Assembly (NCBI GenBank): GCA_049520515.1
Contig: JBEKPS010000008.1
Coordinates: forward strand, 62,001-126,000
Length of the DNA stretch: 64,000 nucleotides
DNA from: JAFAMS01 sp049520515
GTDB taxonomy: Bacteria > Vulcanimicrobiota > Vulcanimicrobiia > Vulcanimicrobiales > Vulcanimicrobiaceae
Direction of reading: 5' to 3'
Shown: in pieces, positions 33,728 through 41,416 of the stretch
How the letters are laid out: each line of letters starts with the position of its first letter
How positions within the stretch are numbered: the stretch's first letter is position 1
Notes under the pieces: model-generated
What the model was told of the DNA's origin: nothing
The model's input: the letters and a program-made list of their open reading frames with translations, nothing else
Databases searched by the model: none
Translations under genes and position numbers: made by a program

Positions 33728-35635
33728 TTACAGATCGAGGTTGGTGACGTTGCGCGCGTTCTCTTGGATGAAAAGTTTGCGCGGCTCGACCTTGTCGCCC
33801 ATCAACGTGACGAACGTTCGTTCCACTTCTTCTTCGTCACCCTCGTAATCGCCGAGCTTGACCTGAAGCATGCGCCGGTGAAACGGCTCCATTGTCGTCT
33901 CGGCCAGCTGATCGGCATCCATCTCGCCTAAGCCCTTGTATTGCTGCACGCTGTATTCGCTCGACTCGTTCTTGGCGAAGAACGCTTTCAACTCGGCCTC
34001 GTCGTACAAGTACGTCGTCGTCTTGCCTTTCTTGACGCCGTAGAGCGGCGGTTGCGCGATGTAGACGTGACCGTTTTTGATCAAGCCCTTCATCTCTCGA
34101 TAGAAGAACGTAAGCAGGAGCGTGCGGATGTGCGAACCGTCGACGTCGGCATCCGTCATGATGATGATCTTATGGTAGCGAACCTTCTCCGCATTGAACT
34201 CGTCGCCGAATCCGGTTCCGAGCGCCGTGATCATCGTGCGAATCTCTTCGTTCGAGAGCACTTTGTCCAGACGCGCTTTCTCGACGTTGAGAATCTTACC
34301 GCGTAGCGGGAGAATGGCTTGTGTGTTCGGATCGCGGCCACCCTTGGCAGTACCGCCGGCCGAGTCGCCCTCGACTAAGAAGATCTCGCTCTTGCTCGGA
34401 TCGTTGCTCTTGCAATCGACGAGCTTGCCGGGAAGTCCCGAGCCGTCGAGCGCGTTCTTGCGGCGCGTGAGATCGCGGGCTTTTTTCGCAGCTTCGCGCG
34501 CGCGCGAGGCCTGCATGCACTTCTCGACGATCGCGCGTGCGTATTTCGGATTCTCTTCGAAGAAGAAGTCGAGACGTTCGCCGACGAGTGCGTTGACGAT
34601 CGAACGCACCGGGGCATTGCCGAGCTTGGTTTTGGTCTGACCCTCGAACTGCGGGTCTTGTAGCTTGACCGAAACGATCGCGCTCAGGCCTTCCATGCAA
34701 TCGTCGGTCGAGAACGCAGTTTCGTTCTCTTTCAGCATGCCGCGCTTGCGCGCATAACCGTTGACCGCACTCGTGACGGCGGTGCGGAAGCCGGTGAGAT
34801 GCATCCCGCCTTCGGTCGTATTGATGTTGTTCGCGAACGAGAGCACCAGCTCGGTGTACGTGTCGACGTATTGCATCGCGACTTCAACCAATACGCCGTC
34901 GCGTTCACCGTGCGTCGCGATCACCGGGTGCAAAGCGTCTTTGTTTTCGTTCAAGTACTCAACGAAGCTGACGATGCCGCCGACGTAGTGATACTGCCGG
35001 ACTTTCGGCGGATCGACGCGCTCATCGCGCAGCTCGATCTTCAGGCCCTGGTTGAGAAACGCGAGCTCGCGCATACGGCGCTGCAAGATATCAATCGAGA
35101 ACTTGGTCGTCTCGAAGACCTCCGGATCAGGGAGGAACCATTGAATCGTTCCGGTGCCTTGGGCCGGACCGACCTTCTTGAGCTTGCGTGCGACGTCACC
35201 ACGCTCGAAACGGATCTCGTACAGTATGCCGTCGCGCTTGACTTGCGTGACCATTTCTTTGGATAGCGCGTTGACGACGGAAATCCCAACGCCGTGCAAG
35301 CCGCCCGAAACCTTATAACCGCCTTTGCCGAACTTGCCGCCGGCATGCAGCATCGTCATGACGACTTCGACCGCGGGCTTATGCTCTTCGGCGTGGATGT
35401 CGACCGGAATTCCGCGCCCGTTGTCTTCGACCGTCACAGAGCCGTCCGCCCCGAGCGTCACGTTGATTTCGGTCGCGTAACCTGCCATCGCTTCATCAAC
35501 GGAGTTATCAACGGCCTCATAGACGAGCTGATGCAGTCCGCGCTCCGAGGTATTGCCGATGTACATCCCCGGGCGTTTGCGGACGGCCTCTAAGCCGCGT
35601 AAAACTTGGATTTCTTCTGCGCTATATTCTTGCAC
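33728..35635 (-). CDS. gyrB: DNA gyrase subunit B
   Basis: 635 residues from GTG 35635, whose G is shared with the dciA stop (TAGTG). The GHKL ATPase shows LRGLEAVRKRPGMYIG, YEAVDNSVDEA, EDNGRGIPVD and GGLHGVG. The transducer domain follows, then the Toprim motif EIFLVEGDSAGGTAKGGRD with ILPLRGKILNVEKA and IIMTDADVDGSHIRTLLLTF. The C-terminus has QYKGLGEMDADQLAETTM. It introduces negative supercoils with GyrA, which is not in the window. Length is typical (no E. coli insert). Could be read as topoisomerase IV subunit B, but the dnaA-dnaN-recF context favours gyrB. Confidence 0.96.
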   Translation of the reverse strand: MQEYSAEEIQVLRGLEAVRKRPGMYIGNTSERGLHQLVYEAVDNSVDEAMAGYATEINVTLGADGSVTVEDNGRGIPVDIHAEEHKPAVEVVMTMLHAGGKFGKGGYKVSGGLHGVGISVVNALSKEMVTQVKRDGILYEIRFERGDVARKLKKVGPAQGTGTIQWFLPDPEVFETTKFSIDILQRRMRELAFLNQGLKIELRDERVDPPKVRQYHYVGGIVSFVEYLNENKDALHPVIATHGERDGVLVEVAMQYVDTYTELVLSFANNINTTEGGMHLTGFRTAVTSAVNGYARKRGMLKENETAFSTDDCMEGLSAIVSVKLQDPQFEGQTKTKLGNAPVRSIVNALVGERLDFFFEENPKYARAIVEKCMQASRAREAAKKARDLTRRKNALDGSGLPGKLVDCKSNDPSKSEIFLVEGDSAGGTAKGGRDPNTQAILPLRGKILNVEKARLDKVLSNEEIRTMITALGTGFGDEFNAEKVRYHKIIIMTDADVDGSHIRTLLLTFFYREMKGLIKNGHVYIAQPPLYGVKKGKTTTYLYDEAELKAFFAKNESSEYSVQQYKGLGEMDADQLAETTMEPFHRRMLQVKLGDYEGDEEEVERTFVTLMGDKVEPRKLFIQENARNVTNLDL

Positions 35636-36483
35636 TATTTTTTATGGTGTTTCTCGTAAAGAAGATCATACACGTCGCCAAGCTCGTTGCGCGCAATGAG
35701 TGGCGTAATACGATCCGGTTCCCATCCCGTCTTGAGCAGCAGATAGGAGCTTGCTATCTGACGTTCCAGACCGGTTGCTGATACTTTTCCCGTTTTGCGG
35801 ACACGCTCCAGCGCTTCCCACCAGCGTGCGAGCAGGGCGGTTCTGTTCATCTCGTACTCGTCTTGTGAGAGTCCCTCGACCAACGCCGAGATGCCTTTAA
35901 AACCCAGCCACGGCGCATCGAACATGAGCCGTTGCACGTGTGTGGACCGCTGCGAGATCTCTGCCGTCGTGCATGGTGCACAACGGTTTCCCTCCGGCAG
36001 CATAACGCCGCACTTGATACATGAATTCCACCCATCTGCACGCTTTGCATTCCGCCCTCGGTCGACGCGCTCGCGAAATCGTGAGAACGCTTCCTCCGCT
36101 GTGGACGTAGACGTTGCCGCGGACGCGCCCGGTCGTGATTCGAGAAGCTTGCTGTGTCCGTTCGTAACGATGCCGAGGGGACCGCGGCGAACGCGTCCGA
36201 TACGAAAACGCAGTCGCTCGATTCCGTCGATTCCGGCCTCGCTCAGCGCACATACGATATGACCCGAGAGCAAGGACAACTGGTTGCTCCACGCGCTCGA
36301 GCTGGTCATCACAACGAGCGCATCGCCCTTGCGTTCGAGTGGCAGGGTGTGTTTTGCAACGTCGTCGCCGACGATCGCCGGCCAGAGCGAAAGAATTGCG
36401 CCAAGCGCGTGCTCGGCCGGAGTCTTCAAGCGACCGGATCCCGGAGTCCAGGCGCCGACGGCGCGCGCGAGCGGAGTCAGCAT
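35635..36483 (-). CDS. dciA: DciA (DUF721) replicative-helicase loader, extended
   Basis: 282 residues from ATG 36483, which overlaps the recF stop by 7 bases. The N-terminal 110 residues match DUF721/DciA: AEHALGAILSLWPAIVGDDVAKHTLPL, then KGDALVVMTSSSAWSNQLSLL. DciA loads the DnaB helicase in most bacteria that lack DnaC. The C-terminal half is unusual: a zinc ribbon (CIKC...CAPC) and a further helical domain of about 100 residues (FDAPWLGFKGISALVEGLSQ) not typical of DciA. Its position between recF and gyrB matches that in actinobacteria. Confidence 0.88.
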   Translation of the reverse strand: MLTPLARAVGAWTPGSGRLKTPAEHALGAILSLWPAIVGDDVAKHTLPLERKGDALVVMTSSSAWSNQLSLLSGHIVCALSEAGIDGIERLRFRIGRVRRGPLGIVTNGHSKLLESRPGASAATSTSTAEEAFSRFRERVDRGRNAKRADGWNSCIKCGVMLPEGNRCAPCTTAEISQRSTHVQRLMFDAPWLGFKGISALVEGLSQDEYEMNRTALLARWWEALERVRKTGKVSATGLERQIASSYLLLKTGWEPDRITPLIARNELGDVYDLLYEKHHKK

Positions 36484-37580
36484 TGCACGACGTTCGCAGC
36501 TTCGATCCGCCACGTCGTTGCTCCCGACGGCGCAGGCTGCGGCAAATGCGTTGCGGTCACGAAAACTTGATCGAGGCCTTCCAACCCGGCAAGGAACGCG
36601 GCTGATCGCTCGGTGTCGAGCTCGGAGAGCACATCATCGAGCAAGAGGACCGGCGTCTCACCCGCGATGTCGCGCAGCACAGCATATTCACCGAGCTTGA
36701 GTGCAAGCACGGCGGTTCGCTGCTGACCCTGCGAGCCGAAACGCGCGAGTGCTTCGCCGTCAAGCAAGAGCTCGATCTCATCGCGGTGCGGGCCCACAAG
36801 ACATCTTCTTCGAGAAAGCTCGGCCGGACGCTGCTCCCGCAATCGCGTTTCAAAGGCGTTACGAATGCCGTCGCTCGTCGGAGTCTCAACCGAGACATCG
36901 GGCTGATAACGCAGCATAAAGCGCTCACTCGGAATCCAGTGCCCGTAGACGCTTGCGGCGGCCTCGCCGAGCGAAACCAGATAATGACGCCGCGCCAGGA
37001 TAATCTCCGTCCCGCTTTCAGCCATGATGTTGTCGTAGATCTTCAGCAGCTCGGCATCGGCCGCGCCGCCGGCCGCACGCAAGAGCGCGTTCTTTTGCAG
37101 CATCGCTTTGCGGTAGCGTGCCAAGGAGTGATAGTACCGGCGGTCCGCGAGTGAGAGCGCTTCGTTGACCATTGCACGTCGTAGGGACGGCGCACCGGAA
37201 ACGAGACCCAGATCCGACGGAACGAACGCCACGACTTTGACGCTGCCGAGAAACCGCGCATACCGGACACCCTCGCCGTTGAGCGTGTAGGTTTTGCGCG
37301 TGCCGCCCACACTGGCTGCGATCGTGCACGCCAGATTGAGTTTCCCCGCAGCCACCCGCGCAACGCCAACAACGCTCCCGAGAGCCTGACCGAATCGGAT
37401 CAGTTCGCTTTCGCGTGCCGTCCGAAACGATTTGCCCGTCGCCAGCATCGCGATCGCTTCGAGCAGATTGCTTTTGCCTTGCGCGTTCGCTCCGACGAGC
37501 AGATTCAGACCCGGCGACGGCGTCCATTCGAGCGACGCGTAGTTGCGCAGGTTTGCGAGAGCGAGGTGCTCGAGCTGCAG
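36477..37580 (-). CDS. recF: DNA replication and repair protein RecF, CTG start likely
   Basis: 367 residues if read from CTG 37580, one base after the dnaN TAA. That gives (L/M)QLEHLALANLRNYASLEW and the P-loop GANAQGKSNLLEA, the normal RecF N-terminus. The first canonical start in frame, ATG 37448, would delete the Walker A motif. No ATG, GTG or TTG lies between. Later motifs: ATGKSFRT, SLRRAMVNEALSLADRRYY, CLVGPHRDEIEL, FGSQGQQRTAVLALKL (ABC signature) and VLLLDDVLSELD (Walker B). RecF binds gaps with RecOR. It is part of dnaA-dnaN-recF-dciA-gyrB. Confidence 0.92.
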   Translation of the reverse strand: MQLEHLALANLRNYASLEWTPSPGLNLLVGANAQGKSNLLEAIAMLATGKSFRTARESELIRFGQALGSVVGVARVAAGKLNLACTIAASVGGTRKTYTLNGEGVRYARFLGSVKVVAFVPSDLGLVSGAPSLRRAMVNEALSLADRRYYHSLARYRKAMLQKNALLRAAGGAADAELLKIYDNIMAESGTEIILARRHYLVSLGEAAASVYGHWIPSERFMLRYQPDVSVETPTSDGIRNAFETRLREQRPAELSRRRCLVGPHRDEIELLLDGEALARFGSQGQQRTAVLALKLGEYAVLRDIAGETPVLLLDDVLSELDTERSAAFLAGLEGLDQVFVTATHLPQPAPSGATTWRIEAANVVQC

Positions 37581-37581
37581 C

Positions 37582-38700
37582 TTATTGCCGAAGCGGCATC
37601 AAGACGTAAAGAAGCGCGCTTCCCGTAACCGGTTCAAGCGGACGGATTGCTGCCGGTGAGAGCGGTCCGAGAAATTCCAGAACCGTTTGCGGTGAATCGA
37701 CGTGCGTCAGAATCTCGACGAGATATCGTGCATTAAATGCGATCGTCAGATCTTCGCCAGTTTGCTCGACCTCGAGCTCTTCGAATGCATTACCCGCGAC
37801 ATCGGAGTTGGCAGTGATAATCATGTTCTGGTTGGTGACCTGCATCTTCACCATGCTGGCGCGATCGCCGGCGACGAGCTCGGCACGCCGGAGTGCCCCA
37901 ATCAGCGCGCTCGTGTTGACGGTCGTCGACCGATCGAATTTTGCGGGGATGACCTGCTGATAATTCGGGTACTGCCCGTCGACAAGGCGCACGACGATCG
38001 TGACTTCGCCCGCGGTGAGCGAGAGTTGATTACCCTGCGTCCCCAGCGCCGTAAGGGTGACGGTCTCGGCGTTACCGAGATTGCGCGAAGCTTCGGCGAG
38101 CGCACGCGACGGTACGATGAACTTGAGCGCGCTGCCTTTATGTGGTTCCTCGAGGGTTGTCTGCCATTTTGCCAAGCGATAACCGTCGGTCGCGACCATC
38201 GTGAGCGCCGAGCCTTCCAGCTCCAGCAGCGTCCCCATCAGGACGGCCCCACGTGCTTCCTCGCTGGATGCCGCGAATATCGTCGAGTTCACGCCTTCAC
38301 GGAAACGCTTGGCAGGCAGCGTGAATGTGGCGCCTTTCTGCGATGGCGGCAGTGGCGGATATTCGTCCGCAGGCAACGCGTGAAAATCATAGTTCGAACG
38401 CTCGACCTTGACGCTTGCGCGTGTCGGCGTCCCGCTCAGCTCTAACATCCCCGCCGGCAGATTCCCGAGATAGCCGCTGAACAGCTTGGCCGGAATCGTT
38501 ACCGCGCCGGCCTCTTGCACCTCGGCCGGAAATGCATGCTCGAGGGTTAGCTCGAGATCCGTCGCTCGAACGCGAATCTGTCCTTCGTCGCTCGTCAGCA
38601 AGACATTCGATAGAATCGGCACCGTCGTGTGTGCGTTCACGATCTTGCTTGCCGCGCCGACCGCGGATGCGATGTCCTTGGTGCTACAGGTAAACTTCAC
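37582..38700 (-). CDS. dnaN: DNA polymerase III sliding clamp (beta)
   Basis: 372 residues. It forms the ring that tethers the polymerase to DNA. The N-terminus MKFTCSTKDIASAVGAASKI and repeats of the three-domain clamp fold are clear (VTIPAKLFSGYLGNL, AASSEEARGAVLMGTLLELE, VATDGYRLAKW, VDGQYPNYQQVIP). The C-terminal ALLYVLMPLR is the conserved hydrophobic-pocket strand. Upstream is the 249-base dnaA-dnaN spacer. Its TAA is followed after one base by the presumed CTG start of recF. Confidence 0.97.
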   Translation of the reverse strand: MKFTCSTKDIASAVGAASKIVNAHTTVPILSNVLLTSDEGQIRVRATDLELTLEHAFPAEVQEAGAVTIPAKLFSGYLGNLPAGMLELSGTPTRASVKVERSNYDFHALPADEYPPLPPSQKGATFTLPAKRFREGVNSTIFAASSEEARGAVLMGTLLELEGSALTMVATDGYRLAKWQTTLEEPHKGSALKFIVPSRALAEASRNLGNAETVTLTALGTQGNQLSLTAGEVTIVVRLVDGQYPNYQQVIPAKFDRSTTVNTSALIGALRRAELVAGDRASMVKMQVTNQNMIITANSDVAGNAFEELEVEQTGEDLTIAFNARYLVEILTHVDSPQTVLEFLGPLSPAAIRPLEPVTGSALLYVLMPLRQ

Positions 38701-38949
38701 TATCCACCGTCAGCGCGTCTTACGTTTATTATAGTAGAGATATATAAGAGTCGTAGTATCAGCAGTAAGCCGGTGAAACGTGGGGACAACGTCGTCGCGC
38801 CTTATTTGGCGAGGGTTGGCGAGCGGCGGTGCTTGTGGACTACGAGGCCCATGACTCCACAGTTTCAATGTTGCTACGTGCGCCGGAATGTTATCCACCC
38901 TGAGCGGCGCGCCCTGTGTAGGCAACGGTGGACGTAAAAAGGGTCCCTT
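38701..38949. other. dnaA-dnaN intergenic region with DnaA-box-like sites
   Basis: A 249-base spacer without a convincing gene. It has a match to the DnaA box TTATCCACA at 38891-38899 (TTATCCACC, 8/9) and a looser one at 38834-38842 (TGTGGACTA, reverse orientation). An AT-rich stretch lies at 38722-38750 next to dnaN. It could form part of a bipartite origin with the region upstream of dnaA, or serve for DnaA autoregulation. Confidence 0.4.
38728..38733 (-). promoter_or_regulatory. Possible -10 element for dnaN
   Basis: TATAAT on the minus strand, 28 bases before the dnaN start, inside an AT-rich patch of this otherwise GC-rich spacer. No good -35 hexamer sits at the usual distance, so the promoter is tentative. 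Confidence 0.35.
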
Positions 38950-38951
38950 TT
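38937..38951 (-). terminator. Possible terminator after dnaA
   Basis: A short perfect palindrome (AAAAGGG, one base, CCCTTTT) at the dnaA stop, followed on the minus strand by a T-run. The stem-loop would be very short (about 5 bp with a 3-base loop), so any termination would be weak. Confidence 0.3.
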
Positions 38952-40326
38952 ACTCGCTTTGGACCATCGCCATTAGGCTGCGGACCTTGTTGCGATAGAC
39001 CTCGTCCCGTTGCATGAGCTCTTTGACCTTATCGCGGGCGTACATGATCGTCGTGTGATCTTTCTTGCCGAACTCACGGGCGATGTGCGGGAGGCTGCAG
39101 TCCGTCAGCTCGCAAGCCAGATACATCGCGATCTGGCGCGGAACGGTTAGGCGTTGATCGCGGCGCTGATTGTCCATCTCTTTCACGGTCAGGCCGTGCG
39201 CACGCGCAACGCGTTCCTTGATCAGGGCGATCGTAATCCGCCGTAGCGGCGCTTGTGCAATCTGATTCTTGAGGACTTCAGACGCGAGGTCGACGGTGAT
39301 CGGCGATTTCGTCAACGAGGCGAACGCGACGACGCGGATCAGCGCGCCTTCGAGCTCGCGGATGTTCGACGGAATGACCTTCGCGATGAACATGCTGACT
39401 TCGTTGGGGACCGGAACTTTTTCGCTCTCGGCTTTCTTACGTAAGATCGCTTCGCGCGTCTCCAGATCCGGAGGCTGAATATCGGTAAGCAGTCCCCATT
39501 CAAAACGAGAACGCAGCCGGCTCTCGAGCGTTTGAATCTCTTTGGGCGGACGGTCGCTGGAGATCACGAGCTGGCGCAGCGCTTCGTGCAGCGAGTTGAA
39601 CGTGTGAAAGAACTCCTCTTGAGTTTGTTCCTTGCCTTCCAAGAATTGGATGTCGTCGATCAAGAGCACGTCAACGTGACGATAGCGGTTACGGAACTCG
39701 ACCGTCTGATTGTTTTTGATCGCGATGATGAATTCGTTGGTGAACTTTTCGCTCGAGACGTAGACGATGTTCGCATTCGGATTCGATGCGAGTACGCGAT
39801 GGCCGATCGCGTGCATCAGGTGCGTCTTTCCGAGCCCCACGCCACCATACAAGAAGAGCGGATTGTAGGCCCGGGCCGGGGACTCGGCAACGGCTTGCGC
39901 AGCGGCGTGCGCAAAACGGTTGCTATTTCCAACCACGAATTCTTCGAAGGTGTAGCGCGGATTGAGGTTTCCCGGGCGCAGTTCTTCGGCTCCGGGAAAA
40001 CGCGGGGTCGCGACGGCTGGAGCGGCAGGGGCCTGTGATTGCTCCTGCGGTTCCGGCTCGTTTGCGACCACGAATTTCACCTCGATTTCGTAACCGAGCA
40101 AATCACGTAATGCCTCGATAATCGGCCCACGGAGACGCCCTTCTACCCAGTCGCGGGCGAATGGCGTCGCCACGGCTAGCGTTATCTCACTCCCGGTGAT
40201 GTTCATCGGGCGCATCGGACGCAGCCACGTCTCGTAGACCGGCTTGGAATATCTCGGCTCGAGGGCCAAAAGCACCGAAGACCAGAGCTCGGCACCGGTG
40301 ATGCCGCGATCGACGAGTGAACTCAT
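38950..40326 (-). CDS. dnaA: Chromosomal replication initiator DnaA
   Basis: 458 residues. Domain I (WSSVLLALEPRYSKPVYETW) is followed by a P/A/Q-rich linker and the AAA+ domain with YTFEEFVVGNSNRFAHAAA, Walker A GGVGLGKTHL (161-170), and VLLIDDIQFLEGKEQTQEEF. Domain IV carries the helix-turn-helix and DnaA signature SLPHIAREFGKKDHTTIMYA. It opens oriC and regulates its own transcription. It is divergent from rpmH across a 413-base region with DnaA boxes. The start ATG 40326 gives the expected N-terminus; the SD is weak. Confidence 0.97.
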   Translation of the reverse strand: MSSLVDRGITGAELWSSVLLALEPRYSKPVYETWLRPMRPMNITGSEITLAVATPFARDWVEGRLRGPIIEALRDLLGYEIEVKFVVANEPEPQEQSQAPAAPAVATPRFPGAEELRPGNLNPRYTFEEFVVGNSNRFAHAAAQAVAESPARAYNPLFLYGGVGLGKTHLMHAIGHRVLASNPNANIVYVSSEKFTNEFIIAIKNNQTVEFRNRYRHVDVLLIDDIQFLEGKEQTQEEFFHTFNSLHEALRQLVISSDRPPKEIQTLESRLRSRFEWGLLTDIQPPDLETREAILRKKAESEKVPVPNEVSMFIAKVIPSNIRELEGALIRVVAFASLTKSPITVDLASEVLKNQIAQAPLRRITIALIKERVARAHGLTVKEMDNQRRDQRLTVPRQIAMYLACELTDCSLPHIAREFGKKDHTTIMYARDKVKELMQRDEVYRNKVRSLMAMVQSE

Positions 40327-40675
40327 CCGATATATCTACCGCCGTTTTAAAATCATGCGTCCGTGGCTGCCGGCAATGCGAAGAGGTCAATCTACTAAAT
40401 GGGGCTGCTCGGAGTAGGCGGTAGCGTTAGCGGCCGTAGGAGTGACTCCTGCGCAAAAACCGGAAAATCTTATCCACTTATCCACAGCCTTAATCTTCGC
40501 AAAAACCCCTTATTTTTTGGGCTTTTTTGCAACTTGTGGACGCAATGGCGGATGCCCTGATGGAGCTAGAATGCACGCCTGTTGGGACTTTGTCAGAAAT
40601 GCGCTCCCGCGTTCTCCACAGCGTTGTCCACAGGTGTGGACAGACGGCGAAAGGCTCTCATTTCCGGGCCGGAAC
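40327..40675. other. Putative replication origin (oriC) between dnaA and rpmH
   Basis: DnaA-box matches: TTATCCACT 40470-40478 and TTATCCACA 40478-40486 (tandem, sharing one T), TGTGGACGC 40535-40543 (reverse, weak), TTCTCCACA 40612-40620, TTGTCCACA 40624-40632 and TGTGGACAG 40635-40643 (reverse). The last two form a perfect 8-2-8 palindrome. An AT-rich stretch at about 40488-40530 (poly-A and poly-T runs) is a plausible unwinding element. The position between dnaA and rpmH is classical. The first 100 bases beside dnaA show nothing certain; the spacer holds no convincing gene. Confidence 0.75.
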
Positions 40676-40705
40676 TTGACCAGGGCGTCGCCTGGCCGGT
40701 ATAAT
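40676..40705 (+). promoter_or_regulatory. Sigma-70-type promoter of rpmH
   Basis: TTGACC at 40676-40681 (5/6 to the -35 consensus), an 18-base spacer, then a perfect TATAAT at 40700-40705. It lies 34 bases before the rpmH start and is the best promoter in the window. It would drive rpmH-rnpA-yidD-yidC and beyond. Confidence 0.85.
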
Positions 40706-40739
40706 CGCACGCTGTTGTTCCACATCCCGAGGAGTGATC

Positions 40740-40874
40740 GTGAAACGGACCTTCCAGCCCCACAATCGGCGACGCAAGCGAGTACACGGCTTCTTGTCTC
40801 GCATGGCGACCAAGAACGGCCGGCGCGTTCTTGCTGCCCGCCGGAAAAAAGGCCGCAAGCGCCTCTCCGCCTAG
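40740..40874 (+). CDS. rpmH: 50S ribosomal protein L34
   Basis: 44 residues, the whole basic L34 protein: it opens MKRTFQPHNRRRKRVHGFLS and ends in a lysine/arginine-rich tail with the family pattern (RMATKNGRRVLAARRKKGRK). The start is GTG 40740, with GAGGAG seven to eight bases upstream. L34 sits in the large ribosomal subunit. rnpA follows 14 bases after its TAG. Divergent from dnaA, as in most bacteria. Confidence 0.96.
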   Translation: MKRTFQPHNRRRKRVHGFLSRMATKNGRRVLAARRKKGRKRLSA

Positions 40875-40888
40875 GCCTATACGAGAGC

Positions 40889-41191
40889 CTGCGCGGCAGT
40901 GAGTTCGCCCGTCTCCGGCGGCGCGGACGCCGCGCACAAGGTACCCATGTGATCGTCGTCGCTGCGCCAAGCCCGCAGGGCGAGCGGCCGCGGCTTGCCG
41001 TCGTGACCACGAAGGGCTTCGCCGGCGCTGTCGAGCGCAATCGTGCCCGGCGCCGGTTGCAAGCCGCCTTCGGAGGGCTCGAGGATCCGCCCAAAGGGCT
41101 CGATCTCATTCTTACGGCGCGGCTCTCGGCGCGCACCGTCGCCTTCGCCTTATTGTGCGACGATCTGCGCGGGACCCTAGGCCGCCTCTGA
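40889..41191 (+). CDS. rnpA: Ribonuclease P protein component, non-canonical start likely
   Basis: About 100 residues from CTG 40889. RnpA assists the RNase P RNA in 5'-processing of tRNA. The core is clear: EFARLRRRGRRAQGTHVIVV, RPRLAVVTTKGFAGAVERNR and RARRRLQAAF, which is the RNR signature. The conserved first helix starts before any ATG, GTG or TTG; the first canonical start (GTG in THVIVV) would cut it off. CTG 40889 is the most plausible codon, 14 bases after the rpmH stop; CTA 40877 is another. Its TGA shares a base with the yidD ATG. Confidence 0.85.
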   Translation: MRGSEFARLRRRGRRAQGTHVIVVAAPSPQGERPRLAVVTTKGFAGAVERNRARRRLQAAFGGLEDPPKGLDLILTARLSARTVAFALLCDDLRGTLGRL

Positions 41192-41400
41192 TGCGATCGG
41201 CGGTCTTGCTTCTGCTGCGAGGCTACAGGACCGTCGTCTCGCCGTTCTTGCCGCCCGCCTGCCGCTACTTTCCAAGTTGCTCGCAGTACGCGTATGAGGC
41301 TATAGAGAAGCACGGCGTGTTGCGGGGAACGCGCCTCGCCGCGCTGCGACTCCTCCGCTGTCATCCGGGGCACCCCGGCGGGGTCGATCCCGTTCCCTAG
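41191..41400 (+). CDS. yidD: Membrane protein insertion efficiency factor YidD
   Basis: 69 residues from ATG 41191 (TGATG overlap with rnpA). The family hallmark is intact: LLRGYRTVVSPFLPPACRYFP then SCSQYAYEAIEKHGVLRG and CHPGHPGGVDPVP. It helps YidC insert membrane proteins. It sits in the standard rpmH-rnpA-yidD-yidC order. Confidence 0.95.
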   Translation: MRSAVLLLLRGYRTVVSPFLPPACRYFPSCSQYAYEAIEKHGVLRGTRLAALRLLRCHPGHPGGVDPVP

Positions 41401-41416
41401 CCCACCGAAAGGCCAC

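Noticed and set aside
37448..37450. ATG at 37448 as the recF start
   Set aside because: It would delete the Walker A loop and the conserved first strand of RecF.
40510..41373. Long antisense reading frame opposite rpmH/rnpA/yidD
   Set aside because: It is rich in R, P and S as expected of a shadow frame in GC-rich DNA and lies across well-supported genes on the other strand.
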